This document shows, piece by piece, positions 32,150-43,656 of a stretch of 64,000 bases of DNA. The DNA lies in contig JAPDOI010000186.1 of NCBI GenBank assembly GCA_029168955.1, forward strand, positions 1,054,001-1,118,000. Reading direction: 5' to 3'. Both the position numbers and the translations under genes were made by a program. Source of the stretch: Aplectana chamaeleonis (taxonomy: Eukaryota; Nematoda; Chromadorea; Rhabditida; Cosmocercidae). The notes below the pieces were generated by a model. The model did not search any database, was not told the DNA's origin, and worked only from the letters and a program-made list of their open reading frames with translations. Numbering within the stretch: position 1 is the first letter of the stretch; each line of letters begins with the position of its first letter.

Positions 32150-32660
32150 TGGCATCAGAAGATTTTTTCGAATGAATGAGTATTTCGAGAATCGATTTCT
32201 CGAATTTTCCTAATGAATGATATTTTCTGAATATTAAGGTTTTCAGAAATCTTCAAATGAATTATTCTTTTTTTTTAATTCTGATTTTTCGCAATTTTGA
32301 AGTAAATGAATTCTTTGGATAATGCGGTGTCCAAATTTCGATTGAATAAACTTGTCATATAATGAGTTTTTTGAAACTTTCGACTGTATTAATAAATCGA
32401 TTACTGTGTATTCAAAAAACTCGATTGAATCGAATTTCGAGATGAACGAATAATGATGAACGAATAATTCGAAAAGTGCTTTCTTTATTTGAAACGACTC
32501 AATATTTGAATTTTTCTCGAATATTCGAATAATTATTCGAGTATATGAAAATTGTATAAGTCGGCCTCACGTTTGGACGGTGTCGCCGTCATCATAGCGA
32601 GAAAGTTGTTTTCTAGTTTTTCTAGTAAGCCAAATATCCGAATATTCGGAAATTCAAGTT
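32150..32660. repeat. AT-rich CGAATATTCG word cluster
   Basis: Dense TTCGAAT, CGAATAATTCG and AATATTCGAATAATTATTCG words with no fixed period. Similar words form the minisatellites at 38591 and 41104. Confidence 0.6.
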
Positions 32661-32666
32661 TTTTTT

Positions 32667-34008
32667 TCATAAAAAATGTTTAGCAGAATCGAGCTTCCAT
32701 AGAAAATGTTTGGTCAGAGCTTGAGCTATACGATTTTCCACGACTTCATCGTTGACATCAGTCTCCCGCTCACTATTTGGGCTTCCAACACGTCCCGCAT
32801 TTGTCACCTGTCCCGGCCTTCTGTTTATGTTGCAGCCGTCTTCCAGTGGCTCCTTGCTGGAATCGAGCCTAAATTTTGCAATTTTCATTTTCCCATTGTG
32901 AGAACTGACGAAAAAAGCTAACACTCATAGAATGATAGGATAATCTGCAGGATCGTCGTCAGCCAGAACTTATCTGAGTCAGAAAATATCAAAAAATGAA
33001 CCAATTCAAAAAAAGCATCATTGACCATATTTCGGAGAAAAGCAATGATTCTTTTAGAGTTATCCCCTTTCTAGGGCTTGCCTTGCGTTTCCCGAGAGCT
33101 TTTATAAAACCATGTGTTGATAGTTGTAGGTATGGGACATATTTAGCATTGATAGTCCATTTTCCGAATCCCCTAAATGCCTCAGAGATTTATAGGAGAT
33201 TTCCAAAAGTGGGGTTTTTTATAGATTTTTATAGCTTTGCGTAGATAAAAGGGGTTCAATGGCAATTTCCAGGATGTTCGAAAAAATTGTGTCGGATTGA
33301 GGTGAAAATTTGATTAAAGGGGTTGTTTTGGGTGCTGATAACGAATCTGAGGTCCATTTGTCAATATTCGAAAACTGGTCTGAAGTTTCGAAATGGAAGA
33401 AATTTTGCTGGAAAAATGCCACTGATGACGATTTCGACAATGCTGCGATCAAATCGCCTCAAAAGTATACGGTAGCTCGGTCTAAGTCTCAGATTTGATT
33501 CAAAAGTCCACTATGGGTGCTATTTTTGGCGCTGAACTCGATTTTGAGGTCCATTTTTTGATTTTCGAATTTTTAAAGTAAGTAGATAGTTTCTCGGTCT
33601 AAGTCTCAGATTTGACTCAAAATTCCACTGTGGGTGTTATTTGGGACGCTGAACACGAATTTAAGGTCCATTTTTCGATTCTCGAAATGTTAAGGTAAGT
33701 AACGCCAGTTTAGAGGCGTTTCGCCTACCGTAACCTACCTCAACCCTAAGTCTGGCGAGGATTAGACCCCAGATTCGGGTTAAGCGCCCTAAATAACCCC
33801 CAGATGCAAGCTTTGAGCCGAATCCAGAAAAGTTTTTCTCAACACCACAGAAATTCCCTAATGTTTTTTGACCTTATTTTACCTTTTTTCGAAGCAATGA
33901 AACTGGCATTCTTTGGAATTCTCGCAGCCGTTTAGGGAGTTTGAAGCACGGATCATTTCTGTCATAGACCTACAGCAACGACATGGTTTTCCAAATCTCC
34001 ACGGTAAC
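32667..34008 (-). CDS. Gene Z, 3' end of a protein with a membrane segment
   Basis: Four minus-strand exons join in phase and end in TGA: 34008-33883, 33172-33111, 32973-32925 and 32868-32667. The first has a Cys-rich basic stretch (WRFGKPCRCCRSMTEMIR). The next reads GFGKWTINAKYVPYLQLSTH. The third is a likely membrane helix (KFWLTTILQIILSFYE). The last is hydrophilic (LDSSKEPLEDGCNINRRPGQ ... DEVVENRIAQALTKHFLW). Overall this looks like the last membrane helix and cytoplasmic tail of a membrane protein. The 710-nt intron holds dispersed repeats. The first exon starts in phase 2, so more exons lie upstream and were not found with confidence. The family is not recognised. Phase agreement at three junctions is the main support. 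Confidence 0.65.
33300..33880. repeat. dispersed gene-like repeat (intron of gene Z)
   Basis: Three partial repeats of the phrase containing GGTGCT or GACGCTGAACACGAAT and GAGGTCCATTT, each with AAGTCTCAGATTTGA. The same phrase occurs near 1340, 3750, 23690, 26590 and 37900. Confidence 0.5.
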
Positions 34009-34283
34009 CTGAAGGGTAAGCGAGTATATTGAAACAAAAGACTATGAAAATAAGTATGTGAGTGAACCAATATTTTCAAATTAACATTTGCGTTCACTTT
34101 TCGACTTCACTAAAATAAAGCCTTTTTTCGAGTAGACTTTTCAACACGCATACCCTTTTTACTGTTTGAGTAGCAATTCATATACCTGGATGATGACCCT
34201 AAGTATCATGAAACATTGTTTGGCTCTCCTTGTAAAAAAAATATTCTTGGAAATATTATGAATTTCATTAATTTTTTCTTTTA

Positions 34284-34620
34284 GGAAAAACACCCTGTTC
34301 TGCCTCATGGTTGACAAAATCCATATATCATCTCTGGGTCAGAAAACAAGCCGGGTCCCAGAAGCGTGTGGCTCCCACGATTGCTCTCTTTGCTCCTCCC
34401 AAGGGGGCTCAAACCAACCCCGGTTGTTTACGCAGAGTCAGGTTTTGCACTTTTTCTCTCGCAATTTGGCAGTTTCTTGCCACTATTGGCTTGTGCAATT
34501 CAAACCTTCTAAGCGACATATTGATCCTGATTCTCGGTTACAAATTTTCTGACTTTTCTGTTTCCAGTCATCTAAATCCATGTTTTATGGATGCTACTCG
34601 CTTGGGAATGTAGGTAACAG
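34284..34620. other. ambiguous coding-like stretch
   Basis: The plus strand has a TTTTCTTTTAG acceptor at 34284 followed by long open frames. The minus strand also reads WFEPPWEEQREQSWEPHASG. Neither strand gives a consistent exon chain. It could hold an upstream exon of gene Z. Confidence 0.2.
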
Positions 34621-34830
34621 GTATGAGCGGAGATTCGCATTCCGAAACCCACAAGAGGAACCTAAAAATATCAAGTCATTCTGGACGGAAAAAAATCAGA
34701 TGGTTTCTGAAACTTTCCGCGTTTCCCGTTCTACATATTTCCGCAGGTTTCCGAAATCCGAGAAAAAAATTGTCCGAAACCTAAAAACCGACCTCCTTTC
34801 TTTCTTATTTTGATTCCGCCCATCATTGTT

Positions 34831-35073
34831 AGGTACTGTTCACCTCCGCACTGCCGTTCATTCCGCAAAGTGCACGCTGATTCCGAAAGCGTGCTGCGGC
34901 GCGGTTGCGAGTATCCTCATACAGGAATGTGGGATCACCCGGGCGATTTTCGCCTTTTGTGCCCGGAAAATCCCACATCCCTGTCTGAAGATACTCGCAA
35001 CCGCGCCGCAGCACACTTTCGGAACCAGCGTGCACTTTACGGACTGAACGGCAGTGCGGAGGTGAACTGTATA
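34831..35073. mobile_element. TACTGTTCACCTCCGCACTG foldback
   Basis: Long near-perfect arms (GTGCTGCGGCGCGGTTGCGA and inverse) with a short centre near 34950 (CACCCGGGCGATTTTCGCC). About 243 bp. Confidence 0.8.
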
Positions 35074-35607
35074 CATGAATTACTGGGGTAAGTTGCTTGC
35101 AGCATAAAGCCCTACAAACAGCTTCCTTGAATCATGTAAAGTGCGTGCGATGTCTAAATGTTTTTTCATAGGACACTTGTTCAATTTCGGATGATCACTT
35201 TTCTTAAAACAAGTTACCACTCACTTGAGCGTATGTTACCTGAAGGCTTCACGTAACCGACAAATGTACTGCTCTTATCTCGCAAGTAACATGTATTTCT
35301 AACTATCTAGTGCTACAACGGAAATCCGATCTTGGATGCAACATGAAGCTTTGGGAAATACGAGTTTATGTATGGGATTGACACAGTAAGGTAAGCCTTT
35401 ACGAAATATGCACTGATAATGAGGTGACTGGTAACTTGCTCAGAAGTTCCTTAGTGTGGGATACGGCGACTCAGCGACATTGCATGCTACCCAATGCGCA
35501 AGTTGAATGCAACGAAATTGTTAGTTACATGTCAAATCAATGGACGATAACAAGCTGCTTGTGACTTATTTCAGTCCATGTCGATAGCTTGCGACTTATT
35601 GCGCGCC

Positions 35608-36345
35608 ATGTTCTGTGCTTCTATAGGCCAAATTCCGGTCCGCAATTGCGTCTCGACAAGCTTTGCGGCCGCACGCTCCCGTGTCGGAAGAGTTTCCAAC
35701 CACCGATCGGTTGACTCTAGGTGGGTTTTGAAAACTAAGAAGAAGTGGAAACACTGTATAAAAAAGCCACATCGAGTCGGCTTTGGCGTTGGAAACTCGA
35801 GCGACTCGAGCGTGTGCGACCGCAAAGCGTGTCGAGACGCAATTGCGGACAGGATTTAGACTCAGAGAAGTACAGTATGTAGGTCACATATGCTATGCAG
35901 CCCGCTCGCTAGACCTTCCTCGAAGCATTTCACGTTGCATGTAACTCACGTGCGCCGGTACATTTCACATGTAGCTTGTTTTCGACTATTACGAATCATT
36001 ACTTGATAGGACTTACATTTGCCCGCAGCACGCTCGCTCGTGACGTCATCCTTTGATATATGTATGTGCTGTGCTTCTCTGGGTAAAATGCCGGTCCGCA
36101 AATGCGTCGCGACACGCTTTGCGGCCGCGCGCATCCGAGTCGGAAGAGTTTCCAGCGCCGCAGCCGCCGATCTGTTGACTCTAGGTTGGCTTTAGAAACT
36201 GGAAAGCAAACGAAATTGGAGAAAACTGTATAAAAAAGCCATATTGAGTCGGCTTCGGGGCTGAAACTCGACTGACTCCAGCGCGTGCGGCCGCAAAGCG
36301 TGCCGAGACACATTTGCGGACTGGAATTTGGCCCAGATAAGCACA
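35608..36345. mobile_element. two GGCCAAATTCCGGTCCGCAA foldbacks
   Basis: Copies at 35608-35862 and 36060-36345 have ends GCCAAATTCCGGTCCGCAAT and the inverse, followed inside by GCGTCTCGACACGC and GCGGCCGCACGC. The centre includes TATAAAAAAGCCA. A third copy is at 46213-46497 and a half copy at 45395-45475. Confidence 0.75.
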
Positions 36346-37600
36346 GTAGCCTGTACCGATCAGTGGCGTGGCACGCGAGCTGGCAGCGTGAAGAGGAAAA
36401 TGCGCTCGAATTTCCTATAGATTCGAACTGTTCCAATTTCGTAAATGTTAAATGCATGTAACCCACTATCTGCAACTTGCATGCAACTTTAGTGTCAGTT
36501 ACAACTAAATAACATGTAACCTGTTTTGGCTTTCTACGAATCTTGAATTGTTTTTTTTTGTTTCATAGTTTCACATACTTCCGCTCGCTAAACCTCTTAT
36601 TCTACCTGAACACAAAAATACTCGGGCAGTTTATGAAATTTCGTCTATATTTTCGTATACCTCCCCTAATGCTGACCTGACATGGCCCTGATAAGGTAGA
36701 CAGACCTCCACGGGGTAGTAATTCTCCGCTCATCAGTTACTGCTATTCTATCTACTCTTAGACATTTCAACATTCAGTACCCATTCCGACAACCGGACAG
36801 CTTTATTGCCCAATAAAGTGGTAGCAGTCGCTGAAAAACCCCTGTACACCTCCACTTGCTGGTTCTTCTCGGTGAAAAATCATTTCCATAACCAATAAAT
36901 TCTAATATTACAAATAGTTTGTCCGTAGAATTTTCATGAGTTTCAGGGTTGGTTCCCTCCAGTGAACTTCCAGTGATATTCTCCATTTTTCTGCATTTCC
37001 GAATTTGATTGCTTGAATGGAATTCGCATAGTTGGGACCACGAGTCCCATCACGATTCTCTTCGAGCGTTGTGCTGCAACAGCGGTTGTCTGTGACTGCG
37101 GGTCGGAGTTTCGTACCGGAAAGGACAGCATAGTATACGACTATGTATGCATATACTACATACTTACATGCATGACCATTAAAACACAGAATTCCGAGGA
37201 ATTGTCCGTTTTATAGCCATAGTTAAATACGTAGTTGGCGGCGTCTACAAAGATGAAGAATTTCAATGACTTTGCACTTTCAGTTTTTGTTCCTCAACGC
37301 GTGTTTCCGTATTGGATTATCACTCGAAGCATATTGACTGACAAGCCTTTTTTTGTCTGCCTCGAAGTTAACACAGTCGGAAGATTCCGCTGTGTAAACT
37401 TTCGCAAATTGGTTGGCTTATTTGGCGACTGAATACCCGCTGGCCAACCAGGCTTACCGACATTCTAGCACTAACTCCTCATTTCGTTTGGACTGTTAGA
37501 GATCGACGTGTCCTCATATTTTCGCCACAATCTCTGAAGCCGTGAAGCTGTCCGGAAACCTTCCTAGAACACTGATTTTATTTTCTTTCAGAACTTTGAA
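36346..37600. other. no confident feature
   Basis: AT-rich DNA. The foldback-related word GCAACAGCGGTTGTCTG is at about 37075. A minus frame at 36986-36880 starting MENITGSSLEGTNPE is open but unsupported. Confidence 0.4.
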
Positions 37601-37964
37601 AATTTTTTTTTCGGAGTTGTTTCAAAACATTTTTTTTCGGGGGGGGGGGGGTGGATCGCGGTCCTCACACGAATCTAGGGTCTGTTTCTCGATATTTCGT
37701 GGCTTTCTGTAAATAGATTTATTGTCACTTGCCCAAAGTAATCAGTCCTAGTATCTCGAAAATCAATAAATAGACTTTAGATTCTTAGCAAGAGCTTCAA
37801 AAATTCCCACAGAAAAGTGTTTAGGAATATCTGTCGTAGCGTTTCGGAAATGATCAAAAGTCGCATTTTCCCCCTAAAATTCTCCGAAAATATACAAATG
37901 AACCTTAATTTCGTGTTAAAGGCACAGGACCCCAAAAAATCAGTTTTCGGATTTAAGGCTCATT

Positions 37965-38095
37965 TTGGAGAGAGTCACACGCTGATTACAATGGTATCTC
38001 TTCAATCGTCCAAGACCCCCTTTGAACAGAGTTATGGTTCTTCAAAGATGCCTAGATTTTGAGGGTCAAAAATTGGTGGACGAGTTGTCTCAGAC
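37965..38095. repeat. single arm of the GACAACTCGTCCACC palindrome
   Basis: It matches one arm of the large palindrome at 45478-46212, including GGTGGACGAGTTGTCTCAG and GAGAGAGTCACACGCTG, but has no partner arm here. Confidence 0.65.
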
Positions 38096-38590
38096 CCGCA
38101 TTTCTCTTCATTCGCAATCGTTGCGTGAGAGAAAGCCAGGATAAGGAGACAGTCCGGTAGTGGAATGAGGAACGACGACTTGTTGGAATTCATTTATCCA
38201 TCGAGCATCTATCGAGTTCGAAAATCTGTGGGGGGGTCGGACCTGTGGTGGTCAGCGAAGGGGGTCGGGCCTGTGGTGGTCGCTTATATCTCGCTTATTT
38301 GGAGGAAATGAGATCTGACATTTGGCACGTGTTATACAGGAGGGGTCTTCTACACAATTACATGAAAATCTCAAAATTCCAACCTGAGGGTGTACTGAGC
38401 CTTTGAGGACCCCAAATAGTCCCCAGAAATAAATTTTGAGTCAAATTCACAACAGTTACTCTGAGAATCCTAAGAAATTGCCTTATGTGTGTGTACCCTC
38501 ACATTAGCGCCCAACTGAGGAAATCCCTATAAGTCGGATAGGAGTCTTCAGCAGCTACATACTAGAGTGAGGACTTTTTAAAAAAAGACC

Positions 38591-38770
38591 GAACGAACGA
38601 ATTTCGAATAAATTCGTTCATTTTTTATTCCGAACGAACGAATTTCGAATAAGTTCGTTAATTTTTTATTCCGAACGAACGAATTTCGAATAAATTCGTT
38701 CATTTTTTATTCCGAACGAACGAATTTCGAATAAATTCGTTCATTTTTTATTTCGAACGAACGAGTATTC
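38591..38770. repeat. 41-bp minisatellite, about 4 units
   Basis: Units start at 38591, 38632, 38673, 38714 and 38755 with GAACGAACGAATTTCGAATA. Each is itself partly palindromic (GAACGAA ... TTCGTTC). Confidence 0.9.
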
Positions 38771-39088
38771 GAAATTCGAATATTCGAATGACGAATAGTT
38801 TAAGCATCCATAGCATTATCGCGCAACTGCGAAGTGAGCGGCACTAACAAGTTGAATTCTTATTTTAGAGCTTTATTTCCACTTACAATTGGGATTAATA
38901 AGGCACGACTCATCTCTAGACCTGTACGGGCTACAACGCAAAGAATGCTACAAAATCAACTTTTCCTCTGTAGCTTAGCCTAAGGAGCTTATTCGAGGAC
39001 CTTACTAACTTTGCCTGCCCCATAAGCCAGCGAGATTGGTGGAGCCGAGCTCCATAGTTATCTCCATAGGGTGCTTTCGCCTCTATGG

Positions 39089-39578
39089 TTTGAAGGCAGT
39101 GTTCACGATAATCTTTAATTTTGAGATTATTCGCTATATCGATTAACTGGCCCCCGGATGGATCTAAAATGACGTAGAAATTGAGAAAAACGCAACAGAA
39201 GTACGCGAAATCCTTAAGTATCACCCCGCCTCTTAAGTATCTCAGGAATTATTTGTTGTGACAATGAAATCTTTTGTGGACGCGTCCTTTGCAATTCTTT
39301 ACTCTCTATTGCTCCGTTCCTTCCTCAGAGCCCTAACTGATTCTGCTTTGCATGAAATATTCTTCTATTTTCGATTAACACAGTTTTCCAACGGTGACAA
39401 CCACCATTAACATGTTTATCCGACCGGACAACTGACCCATGTTAAAGAATAATGTCACTGAAATACGACGTTTTAATGCGTTTCTCGCCATTTCTTCGTA
39501 ATTTTGGTCACACTTGGAGGCCAGCGCATTGTTTTATGTGAAAAACGGATGAAAATCACCGTGAACACTGCCTTTAAA
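39089..39578. mobile_element. TTAA-type MITE, subfamily 1
   Basis: Ends AGGCAGTGTTCACGATAAT and CGTGAACACTGCCT; right flank TTAA, left TTGA. The interior matches 16161-16652 closely. It is inserted in a GAGCC...GGCTC palindrome (38990-39640). Confidence 0.85.
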
Positions 39579-39642
39579 TGAGAGGCGCAGAGTTCTGCCG
39601 GAGCCAACAACGGGGCTCGGCTCCACCGACCTGGCTGGCTTA

Positions 39643-40317
39643 CTCTGAGAGAATCTTTTGCGCTAGTACCGTGATGCTCCCGTGATTCGCGTTCGTTCCG
39701 CGATAGTTACCCAATCGACTCATCCGTTGACATTCTCGTTCTCATACCGTGATAATACCGCGATCGTTGAGAGGTTTACGGCGCTAATACCGTGGTGCAC
39801 TCGCGATCCGCTATGGTACCGTGATCGTCTCCCCCCGCTCCCGCGTTCTCATGTTGTGCAGATTTGTAAAGCAGCGCGAAATGCGGCGAGGGCAATACCT
39901 TATAGCTTCGTGTTGATCTGATAGGCAACACTCGCTCGGGTGAAACATCGAGAGGGCCTGGATGCGGTACCATCAGAAGGCTGGAAGAATCTCGCGATCG
40001 TCCCGCGGTAGTTCCAAGCTCGGTTCGTCGCGGATCCGCGATGTCACGCCCCGAATACGTCAATGTATAGACGCGATTCGTCCTCAGGTTGAAACTGGTA
40101 GGATCTCGCAATCTTTCCGTGATAGGCCCAGGCTCGACTCCTCGCGGTTTTGCTATAGAGCATCGTGGGAGCATCGATGAACGAACGCGGTACGCTCTCG
40201 GTTTGGGACTGGCAGAATTTGGCATCGTTGCGCGATAGCCCCATGCTAGAATCCTCTCGGCCCCTACCAGAAACCGAAGATTCTATCCGTGAACGATCGC
40301 GGGGGATCCTCTCAGAG
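39643..40317. mobile_element. CTCTGAGAG MITE with TA duplication, copy 2
   Basis: The ends are CTCTGAGAGAATC and GGATCCTCTCAGAG with TA at 39641-39642 and 40318-40319. The interior is made of words such as CGCGATAG, CGTGATA and CTCGCGGT. Confidence 0.8.
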
Positions 40318-40589
40318 TATGGAGCGAGCGAAGTTAGGAATCCGAAATATCATTCGACGCAAAATTTTACGTAGATTTCAAAAACAACCCTCACCAGGTT
40401 GAAGAGTTATAGGCGAAAAACCGGTGTTTCGTAAAACCAATTAGGCTGAAGGATCGAGAATAGTTTTTCAAACTGGAAGCACAAGTTGACGCAGAATTCT
40501 ATCTCCAAGCACAAAAAAAGTTGTGGACGAAAAACCGGCAGTGACACCCACACAATCTTGAAAATGACTTGCATCAATGTTGGGTGACT

Positions 40590-40975
40590 TTCATTCTTTT
40601 TCGAGGCGCGTACTGGGGGGATATCGGAGTACGGGGCGGAGTTTATTGCTCCGTCGGCCAATCGACAGACGTCTCTCCATCCCTTAAGACGTGGGTGATT
40701 GGTCAACGGAGGGATAAACCCCACCCCCACGTATTCCAATCTCCTTCTGTGCCTCGGGGCGTTTCACCGGTTGTCACCGGTTTCCCCAATGATGGAGGTT
40801 CCCCCTTCACCTGCCCAGAGGTGAGGGTTGGTGGAGTACATGGCTCCACCCAACGAAGCTATGGTTGGTGTTATCATTGCCCAGCGGCATGGACAAATGG
40901 GAGTGGCCAAGTGCGATTGCCATATGGCTCCCCCTGTTAGAACCGCCCTAGTAGCCTCATCAGACGGTGTGGGGG
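40590..40975. repeat. GGGAGTGGCCAAGTGC element
   Basis: Shares AATGGGAGTGGCCAAGTGC with the inverted repeat at 46622-46815 (there AATGGGCGTGGCCAAGTGC). Flanking CACCGGTTGTCACCGGT is a short duplication. No gene. Confidence 0.45.
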
Positions 40976-41103
40976 AAAAAATTTAGTTCTAGCGTTCGGG
41001 AAAATGGAACAATGGAGTAATGAAGAGACTGATATCAGTCTTGAAAGTTATGTCGATTCCTTCATACATTGGAGCTGATTTTCATATTTTTTGTTAAACC
41101 AGC

Positions 41104-41345
41104 TCGGGTATTCAAATTGGAATAACGTTCGAATATTCATCTCTGCGAATAATCGAATTCGAATAATATTCGAATACTCACCTTTCCCGAATAGTCGAAT
41201 TCGAATAATGTTCGAATTTTCACCTTTTGCGAATAGTCGAATTCGAATAATGTTTGAATATTCACACTTTTCGAATATTCGAATGAATAAAAATTCGTTC
41301 GAAAAATTCGAATATTTATTCGAACTCGAATATTCGGTACTCACT
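41104..41345. repeat. 42-bp AT-rich minisatellite, about 4 units
   Basis: CGAATAATCGAATTC and CGAATAGTCGAATTC start units at 41146, 41188 and 41230, a 42-bp period, with ATTCACCTTT-type spacers. The period is a multiple of three, so the minus frame encodes a 14-residue repeat, but no other sign of coding exists. Confidence 0.85.
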
Positions 41346-41663
41346 CTACTACATACATAAATTCAAAACCATCACCCAAAGTAGTTCAACTGATATGACT
41401 ATAGTAGGTCACAACCCAATTACACTCAACACCTATGGATAAAGTTTGGTTATTTATCTCAGTGCTGAAACGGGAAGTTTTTCACGTCGAATCAGACATC
41501 AGGTTGAATTTTCCTTTTTCTGTTTTCAGTTTTTTTTTTCTGGCTAACTCCAGATAACGATGGGATTAGAATGGTATGGCACAGAACACAACGCCCACGC
41601 GTTTCGAAGGGTCAAAAACGACCCACAATGACGCTGGGTGTTGGGCCATTCCCACCAGGGGTG

Positions 41664-41788
41664 GAATTCACGAAACGCTAACCACGTTTCAACCATGGCT
41701 AGCGTAGCCATGGCTATGCACATCGTGTGCAAATCGATTAGCCTCAAACCATGGCTGAAACGTGGTTAACGTTTCGTGAATTCCAGCC
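41664..41788. mobile_element. palindromic MITE nested in the hAT left end
   Basis: The arms GAATTCACGAAACG and CGTTTCGTGAATTC, then CCACGTTTCA and its inverse, surround CCATGGCTAGC-type words. CAGGGGTG occurs on both sides (41656 and 41789), consistent with insertion into the hAT terminus with an 8-bp duplication. Confidence 0.75.
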
Positions 41789-42050
41789 CAGGGGTGTGCG
41801 GAAAATTGTTTTCGGTAAATTTTTTACCGAAACTTTTTCCCGAATTTTTTTTTTCGGTAAATACGGTAAAAACGGAAAATTCGGTAAAAATTCTGACTTC
41901 GACTTTGGTACATATTCCATACAATAGCACAAATGACCAATGATATGTATGTATCATTTTCGATAGCGCATGCGGATAGTGCAAATAATGAGTGAGTTTT
42001 AAATATCAAACTGAGCTCAACGGCTGAACCCAATCAGCGGGACGTTGAAT

Positions 42051-42272
42051 TTAAGAAAAAAGGCACATTTCAAAAATTCCCGTCATCAAGGTATTTCTGT
42101 GGTCACTCAAACTCAAACCAGCTGAGAAAAACATCCTTTCCGCCTCAGCTAAGCCTGGAGGCGCGCAAAAATACTTACTATTGGTCAGTGAGGAAAGGAG
42201 CGGGTACGATGATTTCACAATAGAGTTTGTCCAGAACTGCAGTGGATTCAGTGTTGTATCCGGGGGCTCCAA
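42051..42272 (-). pseudogene. hAT transposase dimerisation domain (relic)
   Basis: The minus strand reads LNPLQFWTNSIVKSSYPLLS, then FCAPPGLAEAERMFFSAGLS and DHRNTLMTGIFEMCLF. This matches the hAT C-terminal (hATC) signature, FW...YP.L, P....ER.FS.AG and R..L. The N-terminal zinc finger and catalytic parts are absent. It sits inside the 1-kb hAT element and explains its origin. Confidence 0.8.
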
Positions 42273-42667
42273 AAAAATCTTCCTGTTCCTGGAATATCTG
42301 CTTCAGGACTCTACTAATATGTATTTCTCGGGAAAGTATCTCGATAAGAAGAAGCAAGTGACACAAACGGCGAAGAGATCCTTGAATTATTCAGAAAGTA
42401 AGCCAAAGTGTCAAAAAAATAACAAAACGAAGGATGAAGAAGGATATCGCGCCAGAGGCATGCCATCACAGTAGCAAAGCCGTAAAATACGAGTAAGAAG
42501 AAGGCCGATTGAGCTGAAATCACTCAACTTTTCTTTTCGGTAAAAATTTCGATAAATTTCGAGAAAATTTCGGCAAATCGGTAAATCAAAATTTACCGAA
42601 AAACACCGGTAAATCCGGAAAATCGGTAAATCGGTAAACGGGAAATGCACACCCCTGATTCCCACCA

Positions 42668-43397
42668 TCAGCGACGTTTATGGGTGGTACAATAAGTACA
42701 ATAAATAAACCACAGACATCGACGACGGTGGAAATGGCCCAGCACCCCATTGACCGAAGTCTCATCTATAGTAATAAATCGACGCGAAAAATCCACTTTA
42801 TCCTTTTCGAAGCACTCCCAATGTTGCTGAGAAAGTCGCATTCGAATGTGTTTTTGTTCCATTGTTAGCAAGTGCGGCACCCATTGTGCACGCAGCTTTC
42901 TAAAACCCAAAATTTCACTTAAAATATGGCTCACACTGTCTAATGATATGTGTAGAGCCCTCAGTCAAACGACGATCTTCCAAAACCATATCCTGTATTT
43001 TGGCTATGATTCCTGGTGTTGATGCGCTTTTTGGACGTCCTTCACGTGGACCGTCTTCAAGGCTTGTGCGACCACGTTTAAATTGGCAACCCATTCTTCT
43101 ACTGTACAAATTGTATGTGAACAATCATTATACACTTTTAACTTTCGTTCGTGAATTTCTTTCGGTGCTACACCTTCCAAAAATGAGAATTTCATCACTG
43201 AACCATATTCAATTTTTTCCATTGCTGTGACACGGTGACACTAAATGGCTTGTAAACAAAGAATGAATCGACAGATTGAAATGAAACTTCACATATGTAC
43301 GTTTATATGAAGAGAGTACCAACAAACAGAAAAAAAAAGTTTGTGCTACTATCAACGCCCTCCTTTATCGAACGACAAAACTTATGGAACAACCTGG
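42668..43397 (-). mobile_element. mariner remnant, mellifera-like, truncated
   Basis: A TIR-like ACCAGGTTGTTCCATAAGTT lies on the minus strand at the right end, next to TA at 43398-43399. The transposase begins MEKIEYGSVMKFSFLEGVAP at 43222, shifts frame to FKRGRTSLEDGPREGRPKSA, then to LRAQWVPHLLTMEQKHIRMR and FSRRFITIDET near the first catalytic Asp. The rest is missing; the hAT duplication lies next to the break. Several frameshifts make it older than the mariner at 29296. Confidence 0.8.
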
Positions 43398-43656
43398 TAT
43401 GCGGCGGAAGCGATCTTACTCCATGCCGAGTTCACACTCCCATCTCCACGAGGCACGATGAGATGGCAACTGTAAGCCCGGCTTTACCCCCGGGTTGACT
43501 CGCCGCACTGCTCTGACGCAGCATCAAACATCGTAGTAGATACGTAATCAAAACTAAAGTCAGTTTTGCGGCTTCACCACCTGAAAGCCCAGAAAAAAAG
43601 GTACTAATTTGAGAATAAGCGGTTTTTAAAGATGAAGAATTAATTTTTTCGACAAC

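Larger units (their letters stand above)
41656..42657. mobile_element. hAT element, defective, with 8-bp target duplication
   Basis: The element starts CAGGGGTG and ends CACCCCTG, and is flanked by identical ATTCCCAC at 41648-41655 and 42658-42665. Both sub-terminal regions carry many CGGTAAA or TTTACCG words, as expected for hAT transposase binding sites. At 1,002 bp it is deleted relative to an autonomous hAT. A palindromic MITE sits at its left end, duplicating CAGGGGTG. Confidence 0.88.

Noticed and set aside
41048..41344. 98-codon minus frame with 14-residue repeat
   Set aside because: A product of a 42-bp AT-rich minisatellite; no splice sites or start context.
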